Source: Nocardia miyunensis NBRC 108239
GTDB taxonomy: Bacteria; Actinomycetota; Actinomycetes; Mycobacteriales; Mycobacteriaceae
Assembly: GCF_001613065.1 (NCBI RefSeq)
Contig: NZ_BDBQ01000084.1
Location: 1-64,000 of the forward strand
DNA length: 64,000 bases
Direction: 5' to 3'
Shown here: in pieces, positions 42,101-49,803 of the stretch
How positions within the stretch are numbered: position 1 is the stretch's first letter
How the letters are laid out: each line of letters opens with the position of its first letter
Program-made: the position numbers and the translations under genes
The notes under the pieces: model-generated
The model's input: only the letters and a program-made list of their open reading frames with translations
Databases searched by the model: none
What the model was told of the DNA's origin: nothing

Positions 42101-42346
42101 GCCGATCGGCAGTGGACCCGTGACCCGTTGCGCGTCCACGAATACGCCATTGGTACTGCCGTTGTCGGACAGCACCCAGGTACCGCCCTGCCAGCTGAGT
42201 ATCGCGTGCACACGGGAAACCAAAGGGCTGTCGACGAACAACGTCACCTCGGGCGCGCGGCCGATGGTGATCTGCTGCCCCGCCTCGAAGCCCCGATCGA
42301 TTCCCTCATGACGCACGGTGATCTTCTGCGCCCCCGGTGATGACAT
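39197..42346 (-). CDS. FHA-ABC transporter, Rv1747-like, with expanded linker
   Basis: A 1049-residue inner-membrane exporter. FHA domain 1 (about 5-98) has IGR (28-30), SRVH (44-47) and NGSTNG (62-67). A Pro/Gln linker of roughly 290 residues with repeats of PQQPVSPQQ follows. FHA domain 2 has NIGRTSDNEIVV, SRRHAR and GSANGTFVNG. The ABCG-type ATPase has IGPSGAGKST, LSGGQRKRASVALELL and LLLDEPTSGLD, and a six-helix ABC2 permease ends the chain. The relative Rv1747 is controlled by kinase PknF through its FHA domains; a kinase gene lies at 49804. The start at 42346 fits FHA 1 directly. Confidence 0.9.
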   Translation of the reverse strand: MSSPGAQKITVRHEGIDRGFEAGQQITIGRAPEVTLFVDSPLVSRVHAILSWQGGTWVLSDNGSTNGVFVDAQRVTGPLPIGRPMQVRLGDAVTGPLLQLTPQVGQRPQQRPGPGPQDRQSGARPIAPMPPQGVPPVPGQMASPQVGQAIPPQRPPMPPQPPAQQRQPVPPQRPPAPPPQGQAVAPQRPPTPPQAPAVPPQARGVSPQGRSGPLQQQPAPPQRPMTPPQQNPQPPQGAPQRPLVDRSNLPPQQQISPKQPVSPQQPVSPQQPVAPPQQNPQPPPAAPQRPPVDRSNLPPQQQVSPQQQVSPQRSVPPQQPVPPQQQVPSQQAVPSQQQSVSPQQPVPLQQSAPPQQSAPARQAAAANTSMTAKADASMRPPPVRTSVSSAPFARADRIPAGGLNIGRTSDNEIVVNDPLASRRHARLVQGPEGLVIEDVGSANGTFVNGRREQRVALRERDIVTIGNIDFLVQEGTLVVRQKPVTEQGLDVHGVGFTVEGNKQLLVDVNMQAGRGTLTALIGPSGAGKSTLSKLIAGATHPSAGVVTFEGRDLHAEYEAMRSRIGMVPQDDVLHRQLTVRQALGYAAELRLPPDTSKADRREVIDGVLQELSLTEHADTRVDKLSGGQRKRASVALELLTGPALLLLDEPTSGLDPALDRQVMTMLRELADAGRTVIVVTHSVACLDMCDQVLLLAPGGKTAYFGHPGGVGAFLGTSDWAEIFAQVAADPDRAFANYRAKQAAVPPPPPPAPRGDQGKPPKSSARKQFSTLSRRQFRLILADRGYLIFLVLLPFVLGGLSLVVPGTNGLAIGPLSQVSDGKGSIMFVPDGGRESEQLLVVLILGACFMGSTLTVRDLVAERAIFHRERAVGLRPWSYLMAKVAIFGFAALLQSAVMVGIVLIGKKQPGHGTLIPSGNVELYVDIAATAIACVLIGLALSSVARSNEQVMPLLVVVIMVQLVMAGGVIPVTNRVVLQQVAWLFPARWGFAAGSSTVNMPALNPLDSSAATDTLWKHTSHVWWLDIGMLAALTLVLTILTWWRLRLKKSSA

Positions 42347-42469
42347 GTGCCGGATACTATGCGAAAGGCCGGGTATCAGGGCACCACAATTTCCCACGGG
42401 CATAGGGTGTGCGAGCCCGGGGTGTGCGGGCCCGTAACTGAACCGCGACCCCCAGGGGAGGGAGCACGT

Positions 42470-43909
42470 GTGGCGAAACACCAGGTGACAACCGCGGTCT
42501 CCGCATTGATTCTGACAGTCCTCACGCTGACGGGCTGCACCTCGACCGTCGGCGGCCGGGCCGTCTCGGTCTACGAGGACCCGTTCCAGGTGGCCGGACT
42601 GCCCACCACCAGCGGCCCCAGCGGACCCCGCGCGGGCGTCGCGGACAGCGCCCTGACCGCTGACGGCGCGACCGGGGGCGAGTACGACAAGCTGGCGCTC
42701 AACGCCATCGACGACATCCAAAGTTATTGGCGCAGTGAGTTTTCCAAGGACTTCTCCGGGACCTTCGCCCCGGTCCCGAAGTTCTACTCCTGGGATGCCA
42801 AGCAGACCCAGGACAGTCGGTTCTGCCAGCAGACCACACTGCATCTGGTGAATGCGGCGTACTGCCGCCTGGACAATTCCATCGGCTGGGACCGAGGCGT
42901 TCTGCTGCCGACGATGACGAACGCGTTCGGCAAGATGTCGGTGGTGATGGTGCTGGCGCACGAGTACGGCCACGCGGTGCAGACCGAGGCCGAACTCGTC
43001 ACCGGCCGGACCCCGGTGATAGTCAAGGAGCAGCAGGCCGACTGCTTCGCCGGGGCGTTCATGCGGCACGTCGCCGAGGGCCGCGCAAAGCATTTCACGA
43101 TCAACACCGCCGACGGCCTGAACAAGGTGCTGGCCGCGACGGTGGCGATCCGGGACGCGGATCCGAGCGATCCCGATTCGGTGCACGGTTCGGCCTTCGA
43201 ACGGGTGACCGCCGTGCAGATCGGCTTCACCGACGGCCCGAAGAGCTGCGCGGCCATCGATATGAACGACGTCACCCGCCGCCGCAAGAACCTCCCGCAG
43301 TCCTACGGCAACGATGCCGATCACGGCGAATTGCCCGTCACCCAGCACAATCTCGTCGAATTGGGCAAGGCGATGAGCTCGATCATGCCGGTGCCCACCG
43401 AACCCGCCTACGACTATCGCGGCGCGAAACTGGGCTGCCCCGACGCCACGGACACCGAACCGGTCACCTACTGCCCGGCCACCAACACGATCGGCACCGA
43501 CGTACCAGCCCTCGCCGCCCGCGCGGCTGCGAACACCGGCGATCAGGACAACTTCCCGACCCATATCGGCGGCGATTACAACGCCTACATCGTCTTCATC
43601 TCCCGGTACACCCTTGCGGTGCAGAACAATCTGCACCAGCGGCTCTCGGGCGCGCAGACGGGCCTGCGCGCGTCCTGCCTGTCGGGCGTGATCACCGCGA
43701 AACTCGCCAGCCCCACCCGCACCGTAGCCAACGGCGATCTGGCCCTGTCCCCCGGCGATCTGGACAAGGCCGTCTCCGGCCTGCTGAACGACGGCCTCGC
43801 CGCCAGTGATATCGCGGGAAATACTGTCCCCAGCGGTTTTTCGCGCGTGGACGCCTTCCGCGCCGGAGTCCTGGGCAGCCGGCACACCTGCGAATCCCGT
43901 TACGCGTAA
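42470..43909 (+). CDS. Lipoprotein neutral zinc metallopeptidase (YpfJ-like)
   Basis: A 479-residue exported protein. The signal sequence ends in LTLTGC with lipid-modified Cys23. A Val/Gly/Pro linker leads to a putative neutral zinc metallopeptidase domain with HEYGH at residues 164-168 and the downstream EQQADCFAGAF that supplies the third ligand. The C-terminal 180 residues are a less conserved helical domain. The GTG at 42470 follows GGGAGGGAG. It is divergent from the FHA-ABC gene. The substrate is unknown. Confidence 0.87.
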   Translation: MAKHQVTTAVSALILTVLTLTGCTSTVGGRAVSVYEDPFQVAGLPTTSGPSGPRAGVADSALTADGATGGEYDKLALNAIDDIQSYWRSEFSKDFSGTFAPVPKFYSWDAKQTQDSRFCQQTTLHLVNAAYCRLDNSIGWDRGVLLPTMTNAFGKMSVVMVLAHEYGHAVQTEAELVTGRTPVIVKEQQADCFAGAFMRHVAEGRAKHFTINTADGLNKVLAATVAIRDADPSDPDSVHGSAFERVTAVQIGFTDGPKSCAAIDMNDVTRRRKNLPQSYGNDADHGELPVTQHNLVELGKAMSSIMPVPTEPAYDYRGAKLGCPDATDTEPVTYCPATNTIGTDVPALAARAAANTGDQDNFPTHIGGDYNAYIVFISRYTLAVQNNLHQRLSGAQTGLRASCLSGVITAKLASPTRTVANGDLALSPGDLDKAVSGLLNDGLAASDIAGNTVPSGFSRVDAFRAGVLGSRHTCESRYA

Positions 43910-43995
43910 GCCGGGAACCAACGAGATCCAGCCCGAGACAACATCTTTCCGGTTCCCACCGAGACACGACCTCTCGCACCTCGTTCCATCAACCC

Positions 43996-44109
43996 CGGGA
44001 CAACGCCCACCTGGCGTTCGACGCCGCGGCGTTCGTGACCTCGAAAGACACCTTGTACCCGCTGTCGGAGGAGGGCAAGGGCGCGGCCGGTGCGCTGGTG
44101 ACCGCGATG
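43996..44109 (+). pseudogene. Fragment resembling a conjugative coupling ATPase (TraG/VirD4 type)
   Basis: In one frame these bases encode 38 residues including LAFDAAAFVTSKDTLYPLS and EGKGAAGALVTAM. This pattern resembles the conserved FD-x-AF-x-S-DTLY-L-EG-G-A-LV region of type IV coupling proteins in actinobacterial integrative elements. No start, Walker motifs or continuation exist nearby, and the structured repeat begins 3 bases later. It is best read as a relic of a lost mobile element. Confidence 0.45.
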
Positions 44110-44112
44110 TGG

Positions 44113-44204
44113 TTTGCGGCGCGGCTCGCCGCCCGGACGCGTGGCGGGTGCGAGGAACGAGTGTCCGACACGGGGCCGGGCGGTGAGCCTCAGTGCGCCG
44201 CAAA
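44113..44204. repeat. 92-bp structured intergenic repeat, copy 2
   Basis: Outer arms TTTGCGGCGC and GCGCCGCAAA and inner arms GGCTCGCCGCCCGG and CCGGGCGGTGAGCC enclose the same loop as copy 1 at 36027-36118. At least five stem positions differ from copy 1 with pairing kept. It sits downstream of the minus-strand FHA gene (stop 44260). The flank reads GCCTCCGCTTCGCTCCGGCG on the minus strand. Confidence 0.8.
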
Positions 44205-44259
44205 CCCGCCGGAGCGAAGCGGAGGCAGAAAATACAGCAGCGGAGGCCGAAGATACAGC

Positions 44260-45750
44260 TCAGAAGGGCGGGGCGGCGGCCGGGTCGAAGCGGAGGACGC
44301 GGTTGCCGAGCATCAGTTCGGTGCCGTGAATCAGGGCCATGGGCTGGTTGGGAACCAGGTTGATCCAGTCCTGGTAGCCGGGGAGGCGGGCGCGGGTGCC
44401 GTTGGTGGAACCTCGATCCACGATGGTGGCATCCCAGTTGACCAGGCGGATCTCGGCGTGGGCGCGGGACATGCCGCCGGAGTTGTCCTCGATCTTGAAC
44501 GGGGTCATACCCCGCTGGGCGGCATCGGAGTTCTGCGGATCGCGGCCCAGGACCGCGTCGGCGGCCAGCGTGAACGCGGTGCCGTCGTCGAGAACCAGCA
44601 CGCCCAGGGGCGGGCGCGGCACCTCGGACGGCGGCTGGGTCTGATCCACCGGCATACCGCAGACGGTGCAGAACGCCGATCGCGGATCGCTGGGATGTGC
44701 TCGCGCGCACTTGAATCCCAACACCCGGACGCCGGGCGCACCGCGCTCGGGAGTCGGCTCCGGACCGTGCAGCGACGGAACCGAACTCGGCCGCCCGAGT
44801 TCCGTCTGCGCAAGTCGCGCAGCCATATCCGGCCCGGTATTCGGCAGCGGCGGCGGAACCGTGGGCAGCGGCGGCGGAACCGTGGGCAGGGGCGGTGGAG
44901 TCGGAGTCGACGGCAGCGGCGGCGAGACGGCGTCGCCGCCCGGCCCCGCGCTCGGCAGCGGCGGCGGGACGGCATCATTCCGTACCCCCGTGCCCGGCAC
45001 CCGCGGCGCGAGGTCGCCACCCGGCAGGGGCGGAGGTTGCGGAACGGAGTCATCACTCGGCGGCGGAGTCGAATCCGAGGACATCTGCGCGCGGTACAGA
45101 TCGCCCGAAGGATTCGAAAACGCTTGCGGCTCATCGGCGAACGGCACCGATCCCGTTGTCGCCGGGCGGTGCCGCGCACCCGAGTCCTCGTCCCGATCAC
45201 GTGCCCGCGAACGTCGCCCCTCGAACCAGACGACCGCCCCGGACGCCTGCGCCACACCCTCGCCCAGCGCGCCGATACCGCGCTCGGGCAGCTCCGGATC
45301 GCCCGCCGATTCCTCGTCGGCGAAGATCGCGGCCGCCCGCGCCGGCGTGTGCGCCACCCGATCCACGGTGAATCCGGCCTCCACGCCACGGTGGTACTCG
45401 ACGCCGTCCTCGCCGACCAGCATCGCGGTGACCGCGCCGTGCAGGAAGATCGCCACCCCGCCGGTCTCGGCCTGCGTCAGGATGCCCAGATCGACCGGCT
45501 CGCCGGGGCTGATCTGCTCGGCGTCGCGCATCAACCAGTTCGTCGCCTCCCGTGCGACCAACCGGCCGGGCCCGGCGGGAGCCTGCTCGGTCGCCTCGAA
45601 AACCAACTGCGAGAGCGCTTCTGCCACGCGCATGGCGACCGAGGACTCCCGTACCGGCCCGGGACCGCGATGGGCGACCAGCACGAGCGCACCCGCCACT
45701 CGGACCACGACATGATTGCCCGGGACAACCTCGACCTGCCGATCCCTCAA
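44260..45750 (-). CDS. FHA-domain protein with zinc-ribbon-like segment
   Basis: A 496-residue cytoplasmic protein. The N-terminal 170 residues form an unnamed domain (VVPGNHVVVRVAGALVLVA at the start). A Pro-rich central part (about 230-330, repeats of VPPPLPT) is followed by a cysteine pair region CARAHPSDPRSAFCTVCG and a C-terminal FHA domain (about 375-490) with LGRDPQNSD, SRAHAE and RGSTNGTRA. It probably reads phosphothreonine marks placed by a kinase such as the one at 49804. The start codon used is TTG at 45750, with GAAGG upstream; no ATG or GTG lies in frame nearby before residue 13. Confidence 0.75.
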   Translation of the reverse strand: MRDRQVEVVPGNHVVVRVAGALVLVAHRGPGPVRESSVAMRVAEALSQLVFEATEQAPAGPGRLVAREATNWLMRDAEQISPGEPVDLGILTQAETGGVAIFLHGAVTAMLVGEDGVEYHRGVEAGFTVDRVAHTPARAAAIFADEESAGDPELPERGIGALGEGVAQASGAVVWFEGRRSRARDRDEDSGARHRPATTGSVPFADEPQAFSNPSGDLYRAQMSSDSTPPPSDDSVPQPPPLPGGDLAPRVPGTGVRNDAVPPPLPSAGPGGDAVSPPLPSTPTPPPLPTVPPPLPTVPPPLPNTGPDMAARLAQTELGRPSSVPSLHGPEPTPERGAPGVRVLGFKCARAHPSDPRSAFCTVCGMPVDQTQPPSEVPRPPLGVLVLDDGTAFTLAADAVLGRDPQNSDAAQRGMTPFKIEDNSGGMSRAHAEIRLVNWDATIVDRGSTNGTRARLPGYQDWINLVPNQPMALIHGTELMLGNRVLRFDPAAAPPF

Positions 45751-45943
45751 TGGAATCGGCCTTCGCGGGCCATATCGGCGGTCGTCACCACACGCACCAG
45801 ATTAGAGCAACGGATCCGCATGGGCCCCCGGACCGGCCCGCCTCGTCTCGCCACGCGCCACATCGCGCCGCGCGGACTGTTCCCGCGCAAGGCCCCGGTC
45901 CGGTAATTTGTGTGCTGATTGCTGGAGATACGGGGGCTGGCCG

Positions 45944-47155
45944 ATGGTTCGCACGACACGTCGCGCAGGGATCGTATTCGCTACGGCAACCGCGGTCGCG
46001 GTGCTGGCCGGGTGCGGGGTGCAGGGCACCCCGGTCGCGGGCGAGATCGACGTGCGCACACTCGATGTCGGCAATTACGCGGTCGATCAGCACGCCTACC
46101 ACCAGACCGCCGACGACGCGGGCGCGGTCGTGGAGGGTATGCGGATGTCCCGGGCGGTGGTGCCCGCGGTGCGGATCGATCCGTCGCTGAAGGTCGGTCA
46201 GGGTGGCCACATCGTCCTGGACAACACCGAGGCCACCACCCGCCTGCTCGCCGCGGTGTCCAAGCCCATCCTGGACCGGGAGGGCCTGCTCACCGGCTAC
46301 ACCGCCGCCGGGGCCGACAAGCCCGACGAGCCGGGCACTTCCATCTCCACCTCCGACACCACCTCGGTCACCGATTTCGTGATGCGTTTCGCGGACGCGG
46401 ATACCGCTAAGCGAACCGCCCAGGAACTCGAGGACGCCGACTTCGGCGTCGCGCCGGATCTGAACAAGAAGCTCACGCTGTCGAAATACCCTGACGCGCT
46501 GGTGCACTGGCGTCCCGGCATCTCCAATGTCGGCGCCTTCCTGGCGCACAAGAACTTCGTGATCTCGCTGTTCATCCAGCGTCCCGAGCCCGATCAGGAC
46601 GATCTGGAGGCGTGGGTGCAGAAATCACTCGACGCGCAGGTCCCGGCACTGGACAGATTCCAGGCCACCCCGAAGGACCAGTTCTCCAGCCTCCCAATCG
46701 ATCCCGACGGACTGCTCGCCCGCGCGGTGGTGCGCGACCGGGACGTGCACACCCCCGACCGGGACCGCTTCGCCAGCTACGGCCCCAACGATTTCGTGAA
46801 CATCGCCGAGGACGAGACCACCCGGCAGCGACTCGTCGACGATACGGGCCTGGACGCGGTCGGCATCGCCGATACGAGCACGGTGCTGCGGGTGCGCGAT
46901 GCGGCGGCCGGCGGGCGGCTCGTCAATGGCCTGGTCTCGGCGTCGGGATCCGGCTACAGCCCGACCGACGCGCCGGACGGAATCCCGGGTGCGAAATGCC
47001 TGCAACTCGGCAGTTCAAGCGTGCACTCGAATGCGGCGAAATTCCGCTGCTACATTCCGCACGGCCGATATGTCGAGGTGGTCATCAGCAATGATCAATC
47101 CGATATGAAGAAGAAGGCATCGGCGGCATACGCCCTCCTGGCGAACAGTATGTGA
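45944..47155 (+). CDS. Lipoprotein of a three-member tandem family, first
   Basis: A 403-residue lipoprotein with lipobox VLAGC and the segment GEIDVRTLDVGNYAVDQ right after it. Shared family features with the next two genes are VDPSLKVG-like and KYPDALVHWRPG motifs, a repeated pair of ferredoxin-like or NTF2-size halves, a conserved CYI near the C-terminus and AYALLANSM at the end. I think this is the actinobacterial DUF7373-type lipoprotein family; the function is unknown. The ATG at 45944 is chosen to fit the signal peptide. Confidence 0.75.
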   Translation: MVRTTRRAGIVFATATAVAVLAGCGVQGTPVAGEIDVRTLDVGNYAVDQHAYHQTADDAGAVVEGMRMSRAVVPAVRIDPSLKVGQGGHIVLDNTEATTRLLAAVSKPILDREGLLTGYTAAGADKPDEPGTSISTSDTTSVTDFVMRFADADTAKRTAQELEDADFGVAPDLNKKLTLSKYPDALVHWRPGISNVGAFLAHKNFVISLFIQRPEPDQDDLEAWVQKSLDAQVPALDRFQATPKDQFSSLPIDPDGLLARAVVRDRDVHTPDRDRFASYGPNDFVNIAEDETTRQRLVDDTGLDAVGIADTSTVLRVRDAAAGGRLVNGLVSASGSGYSPTDAPDGIPGAKCLQLGSSSVHSNAAKFRCYIPHGRYVEVVISNDQSDMKKKASAAYALLANSM

Positions 47156-47270
47156 GCAAGGCCCGCGCGGCGGCAAATCACTGGCATCAGCGCCCGACCC
47201 CGTGTGTAGACTACCGACGGGCCGCGGCCGAGCGGGTTGTGTTGCGGCCGGTCCCACGGGAGGGGAAGTC

Positions 47271-48461
47271 ATGCGCAGGTCCAAGGTGTTCGTGGCGGCG
47301 ATACTGCTGGTCACGGCCTGCGCCGCGGGTTGCGGTCACGGCGGATCGCCCCCGGCCCCGGTCATCGATCTCGCCGCCCTGGACTTCGGCCCCTACCAGG
47401 CCGCCCCGCACGATATGGGCAAGCCCAAGAACAGCTATCAGGCCCGCGTTTTCGAGGCCGAACGTCTCGGCGACACCGTTCCGCTGGCCATGGATATCGA
47501 CCCGAGCCTGACCTTCGGCGGTAATTCCGGATCGCTCGTCTTCGAGGATCCCAAGAACACGATGTTGCACAATTTCGGCGACTTCGACAATTTCGCGCAG
47601 GATGCCCCGAATTTCATCGGCGGCTACATCAGTTATGGGATGGACAGCCGGAAGAACGACGGTATCGAACTGCTCAACGCGGTCATGCTGTTCCCCGACG
47701 AGAAGCAGGCCGCCGACGCCGCCGCCGCGCTCGAACACCGCGATTTCACGGCCAAACCGGATAATCAACCGGTACCGATCCCCAAATATCCCGCCGCACA
47801 CGCACATTGGGAGCCCGGCAACCAGTCGATCGACAGCTGGTACGCCACCGGGAAAATTCTCGTGTTCACCTCCGACTACGACCACACGAAGATCTGGTTC
47901 CATCACACCGATCTACCGGCCCTGGTCACCATGGTGACCAAGAGCCTGGACACGATCGTCCCGGCGGTCGCGAAATTCACCCCCACCCCGGCGAACCAGC
48001 TCTCCGACAAACCGATGGATATCGATGGCATGCTCGGCCGCACGATGATCCGGCCGCAGGCGGCGACGGGAGAATGGCTGAATCCGCCCGTCGTCTTCCA
48101 CGCGCACGCGGCCTTGGGCTGGACCACCGACCCGATCGCGGATCAGCGGAACTTCCGGAAGGACGGCGTGGATCTGTACGCCGAATACGGCAACACCCTG
48201 TACCGGGCCCGGGACGCGGCCGGCGCGCAGGACATCCGCGATCAGCTGGGCGATCCGTCGAAACATTTCAAATCCGCCGCGCCCCCGCGGAATCTCCCGG
48301 TCGCCAAATGCCGTCAGTACCACGGTCCGGTGACGATCGCGGTGCATTTCTACTGCTCGGTCGCCTACGGGCGATATGCGTCGCAGTCCTGGGGTGAACA
48401 GCTTCTCGATGCGCAGCAACGCATCTCGGCGCAATACGCGATCCTGGTGAGGGCGAAATGA
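47271..48461 (+). CDS. Lipoprotein of the tandem family, second
   Basis: A 396-residue lipoprotein. The lipobox is CAAGC, followed by IDLAALDFGPYQAAP. The family features are MDIDPSLTFG, PKYPAAHAHWEPG, a late Cys pair (KCRQYHG, FYCSVAYGRY) and QRISAQYAILVRAK at the end. GGGAGGGG lies before the ATG at 47271. Its stop overlaps the start of the third paralogue (ATGA), so those two are coupled. It differs most from the other two in the region about residues 60-140. Confidence 0.75.
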   Translation: MRRSKVFVAAILLVTACAAGCGHGGSPPAPVIDLAALDFGPYQAAPHDMGKPKNSYQARVFEAERLGDTVPLAMDIDPSLTFGGNSGSLVFEDPKNTMLHNFGDFDNFAQDAPNFIGGYISYGMDSRKNDGIELLNAVMLFPDEKQAADAAAALEHRDFTAKPDNQPVPIPKYPAAHAHWEPGNQSIDSWYATGKILVFTSDYDHTKIWFHHTDLPALVTMVTKSLDTIVPAVAKFTPTPANQLSDKPMDIDGMLGRTMIRPQAATGEWLNPPVVFHAHAALGWTTDPIADQRNFRKDGVDLYAEYGNTLYRARDAAGAQDIRDQLGDPSKHFKSAAPPRNLPVAKCRQYHGPVTIAVHFYCSVAYGRYASQSWGEQLLDAQQRISAQYAILVRAK

Positions 48462-49705
48462 CGCGCCCCTCGCTCGCCCGCGGGATCGCCGCGGCCGTCG
48501 GCGGGATCACCGCCGCCGTCATGCTGACCTCCTGCGGCACATCGGTTTCCGGGATCGCCGCTCCGGCCGAACTCGACGTGCGCACTCTCGATGTCGGCCC
48601 GTATCCGGTCGATCCGATCGACATCCACGAGGACGATCCGCCGGGCCTGATCTACGGTCTGCAGGTCGGCGGCCTGCGGCTGAGCGATTACGTGGTGGAC
48701 GCCTACGACATCGATCCGCATATGACCGTCGGTCTGCGCTCCGGGTCGTTCACCAGCGGCGTCATCGCCCGCGGGATCGGTAACGACACCGCCATGACCG
48801 CGGTCGCCAAGCGCGACAACATGTATTTCGGCTTCGAATCGGTGGGATCGGATCGGCCCACCTACCTCAGCACCGCCGACTGGCCGGCCGTGGTGCGATC
48901 GAATACCACCAGCATCGATCTGATGGTGATGCAGTTTCCCGATGCCGACACCGCCACACGCGCTGCCGGTGATTTCTACAACGCCGATATCGGACTCAAC
49001 AAGAATCAACCGCTGACGGTGAGCAAATACCCTGCCGCGCACGCTCATTGGCGTCCCGGGACCGCCACCGTCCGATCGTTCATCGCGCACGGTTCCTATG
49101 TCGTGGCGGTGCTCGCGCTCGCACCCAGCGCCGATCCGGCGAATCTCACCACCCTGGTTCAGAAGTCCTACGACGCGGAATTCCCCCTGCTGGACCAGCT
49201 TCGGCCGATCTCGGACGAGGACACCGTCCGACTGGACTGGGATCCCGAATATCTGATCAGCCGCACGTTGAATTCGGACAAGATCGGCAATATCGGTTAC
49301 GGAGATACGAATGCGGCCTTCGGCCCGCGCGGCATCATGCACTACATGCCCGATCGGGCGCAGGCGAAGAAGACCTTCACCGCGATCGAAGGCGTGAAGT
49401 TCGCCAAAACCGATGACGCCCTTCTGGTCCGCACCGCCGATGCGGCCGCCGCACATGAAGTCGTGCGAGATCGGCTCACCCCGCAGCCATTCGAGAAGGC
49501 CGCCGCCGCGGTGCCGAAACTACCCGGTTCGGCGTGCGTGGAAAACAATACGGACACCGACTCGTACATCACGCCCAAGCGCTACACCTGCATCGTCGCG
49601 TACCGCAATTACCTCGCCTATGTCGACTCCGATCAATTGATCGATGCGCATCAGCGTGCGGCCGCGCAATACGCGCTGCTGGCCAACAGCCAATGGGAGC
49701 CGTAG
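48458..49705 (+). CDS. Lipoprotein of the tandem family, third
   Basis: A 415-residue lipoprotein. The lipobox is MLTSC, followed by ELDVRTLDVGPYPVDPI, very close to the first paralogue. Family motifs are YDIDPHMTVG, SKYPAAHAHWRPG, the Cys pair (ACVEN, TCIVAYRNY) and QRAAAQYALLANS. ATGA overlap couples it to the second gene. A membrane kinase gene follows 98 bases later and could be part of the same surface system. Confidence 0.75.
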   Translation: MTRPSLARGIAAAVGGITAAVMLTSCGTSVSGIAAPAELDVRTLDVGPYPVDPIDIHEDDPPGLIYGLQVGGLRLSDYVVDAYDIDPHMTVGLRSGSFTSGVIARGIGNDTAMTAVAKRDNMYFGFESVGSDRPTYLSTADWPAVVRSNTTSIDLMVMQFPDADTATRAAGDFYNADIGLNKNQPLTVSKYPAAHAHWRPGTATVRSFIAHGSYVVAVLALAPSADPANLTTLVQKSYDAEFPLLDQLRPISDEDTVRLDWDPEYLISRTLNSDKIGNIGYGDTNAAFGPRGIMHYMPDRAQAKKTFTAIEGVKFAKTDDALLVRTADAAAAHEVVRDRLTPQPFEKAAAAVPKLPGSACVENNTDTDSYITPKRYTCIVAYRNYLAYVDSDQLIDAHQRAAAQYALLANSQWEP

Positions 49706-49803
49706 CTCGACCGTGCTCACGCGGGGCCGGTATGCTCCGCGAAAGCACGATCCGACCGGTACCGGCACCCTCCCGACCACGATCGACCAGGAGTTTGTGA
49801 CAG

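Noticed and set aside
42347..44710. An upstream extension of the FHA-ABC reading frame to 44710.
   Set aside because: The extension is antisense to the zinc peptidase gene and the FHA domain begins right after the ATG at 42346.
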